A stretch of DNA of 64,000 bases. Origin: Elysia crispata (lineage: Eukaryota > Mollusca > Gastropoda > Plakobranchidae). The stretch covers positions 963,501-1,027,500 of the forward strand of contig JAWDGP010001382.1 of the NCBI GenBank assembly GCA_033675545.1. The letters run 5' to 3'. The translations under genes were made by a program, and so were the position numbers. The notes under the pieces were generated by a model. The model searched no databases, was not told where the DNA came from, and worked only from the letters and a program-made list of their open reading frames with translations. Below, piece by piece: positions 51,301-63,838 of this stretch (position 1 is the stretch's first letter; each line of letters starts with the position of its first letter).

Positions 51301-54300
51301 TCTGGGAACATCCGTAAGGAAATAAGGAATATCATGTCGTTTACAGAATTAAAAAAGCTCCACTGGTTGCTGAGCAATGGGTATTTTTCGGTTATTTCTG
51401 AAAGAGCCCTCGTACATGAAATTTCAAGACATACAAACAATCTATCCCAATATGAGTCAAAGCTTTTGTCCACAAAACATTTCAGATCCATACAGCCTCA
51501 TGCACAAGAAGAAACAATATTATCCTTGTCAAAAAGCTCTTATTCAAGGTAACTCTAATAAAAGTACATAAGGGCACTAAGGGCATATGAAAATACACCC
51601 CTTTTATTTCTGCTTTTAATGCCATTACAATAAATACAGCCATTGTAGAATTAAGAGAGAATTCAGTTGGAAGGATTGCTTTGATGAGATACTGTAAAAA
51701 GCTTAGCAATTTGAAGCCTTTTTTAATAGATTTATTTTAATACTTTTATACATCCTCCTTACCCATAAAGAAAATGACAAAAAGAAAGACTGGCAGAGAA
51801 AAGACCGTCCATATCAATAATTTAAAAAAAAAAGAAAAGAGAGGGGTTAGAAAATGCACAAAAAACATTTTTAAATACCTTGCTTTGGTGCTGGCATTGT
51901 GTCTTTAGTCAGAGGTAGAGATAATCTAGACCTGTCTAGGTCTATATTTGAAGGCATGGGACGAGGATTCAAAAATTGAGCAATGCGCTCACGAACTGAC
52001 ACTCCAGTCTCCTCTTCCTTCTCTGCATTGACACCATCCCCATTGAAAGAGGATGACATAGTTTCATTACCTTTGATCATAAAAGTGTTGTTTGCAGATG
52101 AGACCTGGGCATTCATGTGCTGCTGTTGGAATGTTTGCAAGGAGCCTGAGGCTGGGCCAGAGTCCATAGAGAGGGAGAGAGATTTGGGCGCTAGGCGCCG
52201 CTGGCCATGTGCTGGTTGGTCCCGTTCAGGGAGGTCTTGTGGGCTGGCCTCCAGGTTTGATAACTGCTGCTGCTGAGGAGAAAAGTTTTGGAGGTGTCGC
52301 TGATGCTGCTGCTGATGTCGCAGGCTGTTGGCTGTCTGCTCTATATCCTCCATTAGTGCCCTCTGGGCAGGACTTGCAGAGGCCAAGTCAAACCTTGGCG
52401 GTGAGCCACCAGATGTGACTGTGGAAGCTAAAGATGATGGCATTGACTCAGGGGAAGTGCTGCCACGCACTGAGGTCCCTGCACCACTATCTGAGGTGGG
52501 GGTTACTTTGCTTGGCAGCAATCCAGACTTGCCAAGAAGGATGCTTTTAGCCTGATCAAGGGTCATCTCCGAAGCTGAGGTTTTACGACGTGGAGGGTGG
52601 GCTTGAGTCTGGTCCATAACAGTTGCATTATTTAGTGTCGACTGAGAAGGATGGGGTGGTTGCTGCTGTGACCGGTTAGTGGTAGAAGAAGAGGAAAGTC
52701 TTGAAATCGTTTTACCCAGGCTTGATGGCCTCACACGCCCTCCTGCTCCTGAACCTGTGGAGCTGCTATCTGTGCTAGAACCCTCATCATTTACATCTGG
52801 AACACTTCGTGACAGATCTGACAGCAGGCGCAGGTTTGTGGTTGAAGTAAACTTTAATTTGGAAACTTTTGGTTTACTCTGCCTTTTCTTTACCTCTTCC
52901 TCTTCATCTCCATTTGTTCCCCCCTCATCATCACCATCGAGCGAGCTCATTAAGTTAGGAGTAGATGCGTACTGAGCCATCTTAGAGCTGGAAAGCTTCA
53001 TTCTGCTGCTAAGCTTGTGTGCACCACCACTACTACCACTTCCCTGTCCACCACTGCCAAATACTGAACCAACTCTTCGCCCAAGCATGGATGTCTCTTG
53101 ACTTTCCTCATTGGTACGGCTGGTTTTGTTCTTAGAACTCTGAGTTGGCTTGAAATAGGAAGGTCTTGTCCGCCGTGGTAGAGTTCCAGAGCCGGAGTTG
53201 CTACCAAGTCGACCAGAAGAGGTTTCTGTGGTGCTCTCTTGCGTAGGCTCCACAGCCGGCTTGGAAGCACTGCGTCTGCGCTCTCGTTCTTGGTTTATCC
53301 TTCGGGCAGAGGGGCTGGATATCACTGGAGCTGAAACCTTCACTGGTGAGGTTAGCCCTACTGAGGCTCTCATTGGCTTCTGCTGAAGGTCCTTGGGAGA
53401 GCCCTTAAGGTGACCATCCACATCTCGAACTATGAAGGGATAGGGATAGGGTCAGTCCAGAAAGAAAATTAATAATATTGAGCAAGAGCAAAACAAATCA
53501 CGACAAAAAGTAAGTAAATTGATGAATTTTGCCTGTAGTAACGCAGTTGTTATGAGATTGCGGATGAAAAAAAAGAGAGAGAAAATAAGGAGAGCCTACA
53601 AGCTTCATCAATTCTTTTTATTGCTATTCATTTAACAGGCTGAAAAAAGTATAAACATGAGAGGATAAAACCTGGCCATAGATAGCTCTAAAAAACAAAA
53701 TTGACTTAGCTTTCAGTAAGATCATTTCCAAAAATGATATGCATATAGTTTTTAAACAATAACTAGTTTCAAAAGCTTAAAGCTTAACATATAAACATAT
53801 TCAAAGTTAAAAAAAAATAGAAATGTTGCAATCATCTCAAAATTCCCGACATCTGGTTCACAGGAACAAATTTAATCTTAGAAAATGAATACTACAATTA
53901 GATTAGGGAGGCTACAGCAGCATTTCTTCCCATATCTTTTGTTATAACTCGAGGAAAAACATCAAAACTTGCATCTCATGCCTTTCAGTTGTTGCAATAG
54001 TTTTTTTTTTCTTTTTAAAAAAGCTTGATACCAAAAAAGAAATTATTTTTTGCTGCTTTTGCTTTTTTGCCTTTCAAAGAACTGTTTTTAAATTAAAAAA
54101 AAAACAAAAACATGTGAATATAACATTTTTTTTCCTGTGAAAATTTTATCCAAGGCAAATATGTTATCCAAATAATTATCCATACAATCTAAGGGAAAAA
54201 AAAAAGGAAAACATTGAACATTTTCTCTACTTTATAAGAGCATGCACAATAACAGTAATAACACAGTTTATGTGCTACCACATAACCTAATCAACTCATG

Positions 54301-57300
54301 CTATTAACAAAATGGAAAAAGCACACCTACAAAAGAAGATTTGAATTAGCATACATAAAGAAAAAAAAAAGGAAAAGATGAAAACATTTATTTTTCCATT
54401 TCATAAAAATAAAAACAGGAAAGCAACTTTGAAAAGGGTGGCAAATCAGGACAAAGGGCTGCGATCATCTTTAAAACATCATCATCAGCATCAGCAGTAG
54501 CACACACAGATCATTCTTGAGGCCATAGATGAGAAAGAGTTAAAAATGAGTTCGAACCTCGGTCCCTGCTCGACGATGATGAAGAAGAAGGAGAGCGCGA
54601 CTTGCTCAAAGTGCGACAGTTGACGCAGAAAGTTGTTGTGATGATGGTGGAGGAGGAGGAGGAAGCAGGAGAGGAAGAGGTTTTAGGCCTTGCCCCACGG
54701 CCTCGGCCTTGGCCTTGAAACAAAACTGTCTGACATGAATTGCTTGAGGCTGGGGATGATGGACTCAGAGTGTCACTGCTGCTGCTAGTGCTATTTCTGA
54801 CATTATCTTTACCACAACTGCTGGCATTTTCTCGATCCTTGCTACTGCTGCTTCCAGAGTTAACCCTGCTGCAGGTTCTGATGGTCTCTCTGCCATTAGT
54901 GATGGTATTTTTTGTGCTATCCCTGCCACTGCTGTTGCTCCTTCTAGTGCTGGTCCTACTGCAACTGTTGTTGACGGAAGTCGTGGATGCTGTGATGCTG
55001 TTACTGACTCTACTTGTGCTGCTACTCCTTCTGCCGTTGCTGACAGGTCTTCTCGGAGAGGTTCCAGCTTTGGTATTTGTGTTCACTTTGCCAGGACTAA
55101 CACTCTTTGTTCTACACACCCTAAACACTTCCTTTGGCTTTAAAAAGTTGCACTCTTTCTCAGGTGAAGATGGAGCGGTGGAAGATGACGATGGGGATGG
55201 CAGAGAGGACGATGATAGGTATGATGTGTTGCTTGTGGTTCCAGCATCTGGTAGATAGGCAGAAGACGATATCAGACTTCCACGCCTTGCCCTGATAGGT
55301 CTCGGGGATGACATGGGTGTTGGGATACGACTTTGGTACAACTGCAATATTTGTTGCTGATAATTGTGGTTATGCAGAGGTTGCTGCGGTTTGGGCCAAG
55401 TTTCCGGGTTTACGAACCGTAAGGGGGCCTCAGACTTTCTGACATTCACTGCTGGTTCAGCCACTGAAGTAGATTGCCTTCCCTTATTCTGGTGAATTCC
55501 CACTAGGCTGTCTGCCCAAAAGTCATGCATCAAACCTGGATCTCCGACAAGAGATTCTGGAGGGGAGCCAACATCAAATGAGAACCCTGGTACTGTAAAT
55601 TCTTCCATGATGCAGTCCTTAGAGAGAGTAAAAGCAGCCCACATACGCCGCAGATTTTTGCAGTGACAGTCCCAGGGGCTGGAGCCAAAAGCTGCTGGTA
55701 TGCACAGCAGGAGTTTAGGTAAATTGGCACACAGACTCTTAGATTAAGATATAAACAACTAAGGAAAAAGAGATCATCAACAATTTCTGGAAGTGCAATT
55801 ACAGGCTACTTTGCGTATAATGAAAAGGGTAAATTAATGTCAAATATAACTTGCCCTATATGTCATGTAATTTATAAAATTTGTCAGGAAATGTCAACAT
55901 TACCATATAATAACTCAACATCCCCATCACCAGATTTCTATCATTTAAAAAAAAAAACATAAAAATTTACGGATTGAATTGAATTTGCGTAGGATCTTAG
56001 GAATTTAAAATTTTACAAATGATGGAAGAAGGGGTAACAAAGAAGTTCTCATAAGATTTGTTACAGCAAAAAATTTACAAAAACATTTTTTGCTATATCC
56101 AAGTTTTTTACTGCTTGTTGATTGTGCTTTGTCCTACTTTTTTTTTGAGTCTGAAAAATCTAATGAGCAAATTAAAAAAAAAAAAGACGTTATATACACA
56201 GTAGGGCAGAATTTTGCAACTATGGATGGATTTGAAATACACAAAAAGTACAATAAGTATTTCAAAGTACAACTAATAACTACATTGAAAAGTGCGCATT
56301 ACAAGAAAACTTACATTGTTGATTTAGTTCCATTATTCCTGCAAATGGACAGATTAGATTTGTAAAAAAATGTAATTAGAGAGCAAGGGACTGAGAGCAA
56401 GATATATGCATTAAATAAATACAGTAGTGTCCCAAACTTGATATCCCTCTAACAATTACACTGTTAACATCTATCAAACAGGCTGACATAATCAAAGAAA
56501 ATCAATTTCTGCAGAACTACCATGGAAAAATAAGACAAACAGTACCTGACGGTGGTGAGGTAGCGTATTGTCCTGGGGAAATACTCTGCTCCAATAGCTG
56601 ATTCACCTGAAAATTGGTTTGAAAAAAAATGTTTGACCATCATTGCCTTGAAAAACAAAATTAAGCTGTGGATTTAAGTCAAATCAAGATGCAAAAATTA
56701 ATGCTTACACTTCGAGAAGGGCTAAGCAGGGTGTAAGATATTCCGTTATTTAGATTTTGTTTTAGTTCATAGATTCACCTTCCTGACATATTGACTTAAT
56801 TGAGAAAATTATAATATTCTCTTTTCCTCACCCCTCAATGAAGTCAACAATGCTGATGATCTCACATGGAAAGAAAGTAAAATAAACAAATGCTTAAAAA
56901 AAAAAGAAGTTAATTGAAATATATGAATCTCCCAAATACTGAACTGTACGCGTTATACCAGGTCTGTGAATATAATGTGAAGTATTGACTTTTCATATAA
57001 TTGGTCATCATGTATATTACCTCCCCTTCCTCCTCTCCTCCCACTCTCCCTGGCTTACCCTCTTATTATCTATCTTAAGACTGGTTTGCAATTTTGTTTA
57101 AAAAAAAAAATTAAATAAATGAAAGGCTGAACTCAAAACTAATCTTTACCTCTTCAAGTTTAGTGGGAGGAGATGGTGGATCTTCCTTCTCTGGTGAGTT
57201 GGACCCAATAAAATCATTGCGAGTACCCATCTGAAAAATTTGAAACTTATGAATTATTTACAACAAGACGAATTCAACAGACAGAGGTAATGATAGGCAT

Positions 57301-60300
57301 AACTAAAATATCGAGCAAGCAGGCATGGAAAAAGACAAAAGCGGTTAGAGAAGAATAAAGAGATGGATCCTCAACATTCTTCAGCTCCTGTAATTTACGA
57401 AACTAGAATCAAACAGTCCCTGCAGAGAACTAGAGTGTAATTAATACAATGGGAATATAATTTAATTTTTCTTATGGCCATGCAATGGTTATAGCAAAAT
57501 TTTATGACGAAGTGCAAATGGTAATATGTCTATATTTTCATGGTGAAGGCAAAATATATTCAAAATGCATAAAGACCTCAAAACAAAATAATAATGATAT
57601 AACTAAAAAGAATGTATATTGCATTAAAACCTTATTAATAACATAAAATTGTGAAGAAAAAGAAGAAGAAAAAAAAAAACAACAAAAAAACGCTAATCAA
57701 ACACTGGGTTATACAGTTCTAAAACAACTCAATGTATAAAAATATTTGAGACAAATCAAGAAAAAATGATTAAAACAAGAGAGCACAATTTCCTAAAGCC
57801 TGTATTTGAAATGTAATCTAAATTTTAAAGTAGTGAATTTGTATATTACCATTGCCTCTGAACTTTTTTGTGACAGAGACTTTTATTGTGTTTCTGTTTC
57901 ATTTATGTTTTCTTTTTTTTTTTTTTAAATCTGATATAATCTTACTGCATGATAAGATACAATTATGAAATGTATTGAAGAATAAAAAAAAAAACTTTTA
58001 CTGCAAAAAATGTAGAGACCAAAAAAATCTTTAAAACTTCAAAACCAATTTTTAAGCATCATTTTTAGCTTTAATTTGCTTTAGGCTCTTTTATTTTTAT
58101 GATAATTACTTTTTCTTTTGTTTACTCATGCATTTTACCCACAGAGTAAGAACTGGCTATATCATAATCAAAGAGATCTTAAACAACATTACCATCTCCA
58201 TTGATTGCAAAGCATGCAGCAGTCTAAATATAGTTCATGTGACTTCACACACCTTGATAATTTAGTAAAGCTTGCATATTAGGAGTCAAAGCAAAGGATT
58301 AAAAAAAAATTGCCAGTGAAGAAAAGAAGTTGAAATAAAAGAGAAATGGTACGACAATCTAAGTGACAGATTTTAAAGATAACTTTTCTTAATGTTGTTG
58401 AGCCTGAAATACAACTGACAATTACTAATATTCTTCTCATACATTAAAGTCATTATGACCTTTATAAAACGAATGCATTTTCCAACACTGAACTGCAAGA
58501 TTTAATATCCAATTAAAAGTCATGTGCATTTACAACGTGGTGCAAGATCTTTTAAAAAAAACAACAACCACTCACGAATGAAATATAATATATCCCAAAC
58601 AAAAAAAAACGGACTAATGAAATTAGTACGAAAAATTACAAAAATCTTCGAGCCTAAAGACATAAGGAAAACAGAAATGGTGGGAAAAAAAAATAGAGAC
58701 TGCTATGAAAAGAAAGCAAAAAAGAAAACAAATTAGTGGGCCTCTCTGGTAAGCCTGATGGACACCAAGAAGAAAACGAAAAATGTATCCATGGTGAGCT
58801 TGGAACTGACTACACAAAAAAGGCAAAGTTGATGAAGATTTGAGGAGAGAACTTGCAGAGTATATGACCTGCAAAAGATAAGGTTACTTACAGCTAAAAG
58901 ACTTTTGCGGGTCTCGTCCATAGCTCTTGACATTTCCATTTTGTTTCGCTGTGAGATTAACATGGGTTTTCGTTCAATAACATGCATGATAGTTTTGACA
59001 TTTCAGCTAGTTGGTAATGATATTTTCAAAACTTGGAACAAAATGGGTTGTTCTCACTCTCAGAACTTTCTCTCGGGAGGGAGTCGAGAAACGGCAGCTC
59101 GAGGCAAGATCAAGGAAGGACAATGGAAGGACAAAAGAAAAGAGGAATAAACCTGTTCATTTTCATTCTTTCCATATCTATTTATTCAGCTAGCCTAAAT
59201 GTTTCCTTCAATTCTTGAGATTCCAAAAATACATTTACCATCTATTATAGGACAACAAGAAGATAAGCTAAAATACCTTTTGAAAAAATCAAGTTGTTTA
59301 TACATGCCAAACAATAAAAATATCAACATGCTTTCATATCATAGTTATTTTGGTTCCATAAAGACAATATTAAAGACGGCCAACATAATAGCAGTTTAAG
59401 TAACTTAAAAGTCAATTTGAAATGACAGCATGCCATGATGCACGTTTTGAGAGGAAAGGAGGGGATTCAAAGATGCACTTTAATTTCTAAACTTCAAACT
59501 CAAATTTAAAGAGTATTATTAAAACATTTTAATCTTAAACTAAAATACACTGATTTAGATCAGATCGAAAACCATTGCTTAAAAGAAAAATTACTTTTTC
59601 TTTTTACTATTTTATAAAATGTCTGATTTCAAAGTTCATATTTTCATGACATAAAAAAAAATCTACTTTCAATATATTGATTTTGGAGAGAAATATACCA
59701 AAAATGAATTTAAAAAAGTAAAACACTCCACTCCACAAATGCGTGCAGTACTGCAAGTTGTGTATCTGCATTAGGATGAATCCAATATTCAATTTTACTT
59801 ACACTGAACCAGCCGTCTTGTCTATTTGTCACATATGAAGACAGTGAGTTTCTGGGTAGGAAGAACAGAAATAACAATCAGTGTGCCTATTGGAACTATC
59901 CTCAACCTTAACCCCAGCTTCAGTTCTATCTTTTTCATGTCGTTTGTGGAAAGGCAAGGCATTACATTTTGTAAATCCTTACCAATTCCAATAAGCATTG
60001 ATAATTATTTTAATAATCAAAGCACAAAAATAGATTTTCCATATCATAGAAGCTAATACTACAACCTATCTGTTCTTAGGAATTACCTTAAAAAACCCAC
60101 AACACTAATTAAGTTATGGATATATTTCTTTTGATGATGGGGGGAAAAATGCCTATATGTTAAATGAAAAACTAAATCAAAGATGATTGCTTCAACTTAA
60201 GTCCCTTTAACTCCTTAAACTATGCATATTTCCATGTATTGACACAACCTCTCATTTATATTTTCTATTTCCTTCCACAATCTGCAGTCACCCAAGCCTA

Positions 60301-62590
60301 AAGTGTAAATTCAGTCTCAAATCTAGTTTACTCAGGTAAAATGTGACTTTTAATTCAACATTTAGAATTTTTGTACTTTAGATTGGTTAAATTAATGCAT
60401 GCAAATAAAACTTTAAAAGGTAATCTAAAAAAAATGTATTTCAACTAACTTGAACACCGAGGGTCCCGCCCGTGACATGAATCTCGCGGACAGGCTGAGC
60501 CTAGGGCTAAAAGGGGCTGAACTCTCTAATCCAGGCAATCTTGCAGCTGCTGGGGTAGTGCCAATGTTTCCTCCCCCTGTCCCTCTTTCCAGGGCCTGCT
60601 GTTCCAGAGCCTCTGTTGACTCCAGAAACTTTTCCAAGGGGATCTGTGAGAAAGTGTCTTCCTCAAAGTTTTCCCGTACAAAGTCCTCCTGTGGTGGAGA
60701 TAAAGATAAGACTTTTACCAATTAGTATTTGCTTTTCTGGGTTTTAATACTAAGGTAGTTAGGATAGTAATGAGCTTAAAAATTTGAAATGAAATTGATA
60801 GAGTTTAAACAAAGTTGCATCAATCTTCTTTTCAGCATTCAGAAGCTTTGGAGAATATTTAAAAAAAAGATTTACTATCAAATAGCAAGGAGAAGTATCA
60901 TAGAGATAAACAAGGTCCTTAAAAAGTAAGGTATTTTGATTGACAGAGTAGGCAGTAAGAATCCGACAACATTAAGTAATCTAGGAGCTTGGAAATGGAG
61001 GAGTATGGAGGGATATATAGATAAAAACAGATTAAAGCCAAGCTGGATCATCAAAGACAGATATTGCCAAAGAAAGAGGAGTAACACATTGGATAAGAAT
61101 AAGATCAAGAAAGAGAAGAAGTAAGAGGAGGTTTTGTGGGGGGTCCCACTCCCCAGAAGTTGAACAACACTGACTTTGTCAGAAGTCCCATCCAGAAACA
61201 CCTTGTCTGGATCTGATGGGGTTGTTGGTGTTGAGCTGACCAGAGTCTCATCATTCCCATCCTCCTCATCCTCCAGTGATACGGGATCTGTGCTCTCAGA
61301 GGCTGTGGGCATAATGCAGAAATATGTAGTGCATAAGACTGACTAGAGGTAAGAGGTATCTGACGGAAAAATGTGAAAGAGAGGAGAAAAGATATGAAAC
61401 AAGGGGAAAAAGCAGTCTGCAAATTAACTTAGACAGAAAACAAATATTTCAGAGGTTTAAAATGTACAACATGCCCTTAAGCTTCTCTAAAAATTATGCT
61501 TTAATGAAAAATAAATAAATGAGAAGAAAAAAAATCAATAAACAAACATACCATTGTCTTGCTGGAAGGCATTTCCCAAACTCGCCTTGACAACAGATTT
61601 TCGAACATTTTCAACAGCAAAGACTTTATATGAGCTGAAAGAGAGGCATGAAAGTCGGCTGCTAGATTGTAAAGTGTCAAAAGAAGTAATCATTGAGAAA
61701 AATAAATAAATAAATATTGACCATTAGATTGAAACTTTCATATTATTTTTAGAAGGAACTAAATGTTGAATATTATCAGTGATTATATTCATAGAATTAA
61801 GAAAGAAATGCATTCAGACCAGACAACATATAATGTAATATCAACTGTTCCCAAAAACTAGGAAAGTAACTCAAAGTTAGTTGAGTTATACTAAATCAAA
61901 ATAATATCCATATAATGGTCAATATTCATGATTATGACTACTGCACATGAGCAGTAGGGCCAAAAATTAAAAAAGAATTGAAACCTTTATGCAATAAACT
62001 TAAACGAAAGTAATCTAAAAATACCATTTATCCCTACTGGCAACGTCTCTTATCTGTTCTCTGTTTCCTTCCGATTTCCTTTAACATTCATCTTTTTATC
62101 CGTCTTCCTCCTCTTAGAGAAATTAAAAAAATATCATTCATCATATTATGGTACTGATAAAAAGGTTCATTAGTCTAAGTCAAGATCTGGACTACTATGA
62201 AGAGTTTCATTTCGAAGCAGCATTGCTATTTAAAAAAAAAAAAAGAAAAAAAAAAAGCTAAGATGTGGGCTGCCTTTGAGAAATTCATAGCTTATTTGTA
62301 TCCACAATACAATGAGCATTCCTTTCATTTTAATTGACCACGCACACAAAAAAAGACACACACCTTGGCGAGGGGTCTAGGTCTGACTCTGTAGGCAGGT
62401 AGATGATTTCTGTCGTGTCCGAGCCAGTGTCCAGTTCGTCTGTGTCCTCGTGATCCAGACTTGAGCGCCCAACTATGTCGAACCTCTCCGTCCAACGCCT
62501 GCGGCCGTCCGACCCAGATGTGTTGAGAGAGTTGTCGGATTTGAAGAAGCTGGCATCACGACGCCTTGGTAGTTCGTTACTTTTTGGAGC
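48347..62590 (-). CDS. C-terminal part of a WDR62/MAPKBP1-like scaffold protein, 12 exons, 5' part outside window
   Basis: Exons in transcript order: 62364-62590, 61552-61634, 61175-61302, 60450-60688, 59803-59821, 58892-58948, 57150-57230, 56546-56606, 54558-55694, 51879-53429, 49390-49466, 48347-48877. All phases agree; 1,396 codons plus stop. Clues to family are an acidic exon with TTEIIYLPTESD, the motif FSPRLSLSARFMSRAG, and a C-terminal helical stretch VAQCQAMIDEF followed by IMTLLGAAFHQTHKVL. These resemble the C-terminal half of WDR62/MAPKBP1, spindle-pole and JNK-pathway scaffolds whose WD40 repeats are N-terminal and would lie beyond 64000. Two very large exons encode Ser/Thr/Gln-rich, probably disordered protein with many basic-Ser-Pro sites, making this C-terminal portion much longer than the vertebrate one. 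A mariner occupies the intron 49467-51878. Exon structure is firm; the family name is moderate, from remembered motifs rather than an alignment. Confidence 0.62.
49130..49217. repeat. 27-bp minisatellite, about 3 copies
   Basis: The unit TTATATTTGAACAAATGACC plus AAATTTG repeats almost without change from about 49133 to 49217. Each unit holds two small palindromes, ATTTGAACAAAT and CAAATTTG. It lies in the WDR62-like intron between the last two coding exons. Confidence 0.9.
50030..50062 (+). repeat. Left terminal inverted repeat of the mariner
   Basis: Begins CGAGGGCTCTTTCA directly after the TA and continues through AACCGAAAAATGCC. Confidence 0.92.
50168..51250 (-). CDS. mariner transposase, DD34D, C-terminus cut by one stop
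   Basis: The frame has 360 codons. An N-terminal helix-turn-helix region (about 8-70) precedes a second HTH-like part with ISETSAHRIV. The linker signature is WVPKQL (126-131). The catalytic triad is Asp182 in VTGDETW, Asp276 in LQHDNATPH and Asp311 in SPDLAPSDYHLF, with exactly 34 residues between the second and third, which defines mariner proper. Residues about 149-171 form a stretch not usual between WVPKQL and VTGDETW in the mariners I recall. After PRW a TAG replaces what is normally a coding position; the same frame then reads KCVDRLGCYVEK to a TGA at 50129, matching the usual mariner ending. The protein is therefore full-length but for about 13 residues. It transposes by cut and paste into TA sites; whether this copy is active is unknown. 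Confidence 0.95.
   Translation of the reverse strand: MAAHLETWSKEEIRAVIRFLNAKSLNPTEIYKELQSVYGEHVISRTQVYHWCNLFEAGHSDLTDREGRGRSITATSEDNVKRVDELIRQDRRLKLHEIASSLEISETSAHRIVFDELGYRKVSARWVPKQLTDNHKEQRLDICWKLLRRSKNSRRVHGHTANAGGDFLGYDVTFLDSLVTGDETWLHHCTPETKQDSMTWKHPSSPVAKKFKVMRSAKKIMGTVFWDSRGVLLFETLQPGETINAARYCQTLDKLRGAIRSKRPGQLTNGVILQHDNATPHTARVTQGWLEKYGWEILPHPPHSPDLAPSDYHLFGPLKRELAGKRFDDDEELVDHVRKWLQNLDGSFFREGIYSMVPRW
51380..51412 (-). repeat. Right terminal inverted repeat of the mariner
   Basis: The reverse complement begins CGAGGGCTCTTTCA and runs through AACCGAAAAATACC. It differs from the left repeat at three positions within about 33 bases. Confidence 0.92.
59803..59821 (-). CDS. Possible 19-nt microexon of the WDR62-like gene
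   Basis: Between a GTTAGT donor at 60450 and the exon at 58892-58948 the phases do not match directly. A 19-nt segment bounded by TAG and GTAAGT supplies the missing phase and reads (K)QDGWFS. The GTAAGT donor is ideal and the acceptor is weak. Skipping it would shift the frame, so an unseen alternative exon is the main competing explanation. Confidence 0.4.
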
Positions 62591-63011
62591 CTGGAGAGGT
62601 TCAAATTTGTTTGCATGAAAAACTGACCATTGATTGATTGATTGACTGACTGCCTACTCCTGGTTATTAATTGTTTTTTTGATTATTGAGATAGTAAAAA
62701 TTCAAAAATCCATCTTTAAAAATTAATTGGTAAGATAACTACTTGCTTGGTTTATATGTTGGATAATAATTGGAGCTGAGGCTTAATGGTTATTTTTTTC
62801 AAATGTTCGTTTGGTGATTGATTGATTGGTTGGTTGAGAGAGGAGTTTTAAAAAATTGAAGTAACAGGCCCAGTCAGAAAGAGGAGCAATAAAGAACATA
62901 CCAAGAAGAAGATATGAAGATAACGGGTGTCATATCACCACTCCCACTACCACCATTATCATTCCCCCCTCCCCTTTTCTTCTCCTCACCCTCCACCACT
63001 ATCGCTCCCAT

Positions 63012-63015
<4 letters not shown>

Positions 63016-63041
<26 letters not shown>
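63016..63041. repeat. Poly-A run (26 A)
   Basis: An uninterrupted A run after CCCATCCTC. On the plus strand this could be the tail of an old retroposed copy, but no SINE or LINE body is recognised upstream of it. Confidence 0.85.
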
Positions 63042-63042
<1 letters not shown>

Positions 63043-63727
63043 AATTTCAAACAAATTAAATGAAGAACAAAAATCCTTTATGACTCATACCATCTCAAGC
63101 TACAAGCTTCCTATGGAAGCCCATCCACCAAATAACGAGCAAATCTTGCTCAACTATATGAAATATTTAAGGGTTTACAACAAGTTGATACGAAGTCATA
63201 TCATGAACAGGCAGATAGTATTTACGCAAACTCTGGTCCTGTTGTCCGTCTTGGTGCCCATACCTAGGCACGTAAGACGACTGAGATACAAGTATTAAGT
63301 GAAGCCTGTTCAGTATCTGTCTGGACTTAGATCAAAGACCTCCAAATTTCAGGTTCTGGTCCTTATCAATTTATAACGTCACGACACTCATAGTCTTGTG
63401 AATGTAATGCTATTCAGGGATAGAATAAACTGGGCGCCGTCTTATGCAGCGACTGTTTAAAATGTAATAAAATAATTCTTTTAAATGACTTAGGATCGGC
63501 CTCAGCCCGTTAAAAATGCGCCTAATTCGATTACAGAGTGAAAAATACCTTATCACCTTGACACACCTATGTCGATAATAACATAACGGTAGATACATCA
63601 CAACCGCACCATTTGTTTGCACGTTCTAAAAGTTCTCGTAAATGGTTTAACTAGGGATCAATGACAATGTAATGCTGTATCCACAAATTCCTGTCTGTCA
63701 GCCAGTCGCCCTAATGTGTCCGTTCCT

Positions 63728-63729
<2 letters not shown>

Positions 63730-63761
<32 letters not shown>

Positions 63762-63838
63762 TCTAAATAGAGACAGGCACACAACTTTATAACAACGGGA
63801 CTAAAAAAAGAAACAACAAATCTCTCTCTCTCTCTCTC
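63730..63838. repeat. Two short (CT)n arrays
   Basis: CT runs at about 63730-63758 and 63821-63838, separated by about 60 bases of non-repetitive sequence. Confidence 0.9.

Larger units (their letters stand above)
50030..51412 (-). mobile_element. mariner (DD34D) DNA transposon, 1,383 bp, with TIRs and TA duplication
   Basis: The element is bounded on both sides by TA (50028-50029 and 51413-51414), the standard Tc1/mariner target duplication. Its ends are inverted copies of about 33 bp with three mismatches, and it carries one transposase frame on the minus strand. The size is typical of full-length mariners. It lies in an intron of the WDR62-like gene in the same transcriptional direction. 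Confidence 0.95.

Noticed and set aside
54740-55258. 172-codon Leu-rich plus-strand frame
   Set aside because: Antisense shadow of the Ser-rich exon 54558-55694, whose splice phases fit the neighbouring exons.
62927-63298. 123-codon plus-strand frame crossing the poly-A run
   Set aside because: Low-complexity start (His/Ser/Pro then poly-Lys) and no homology.
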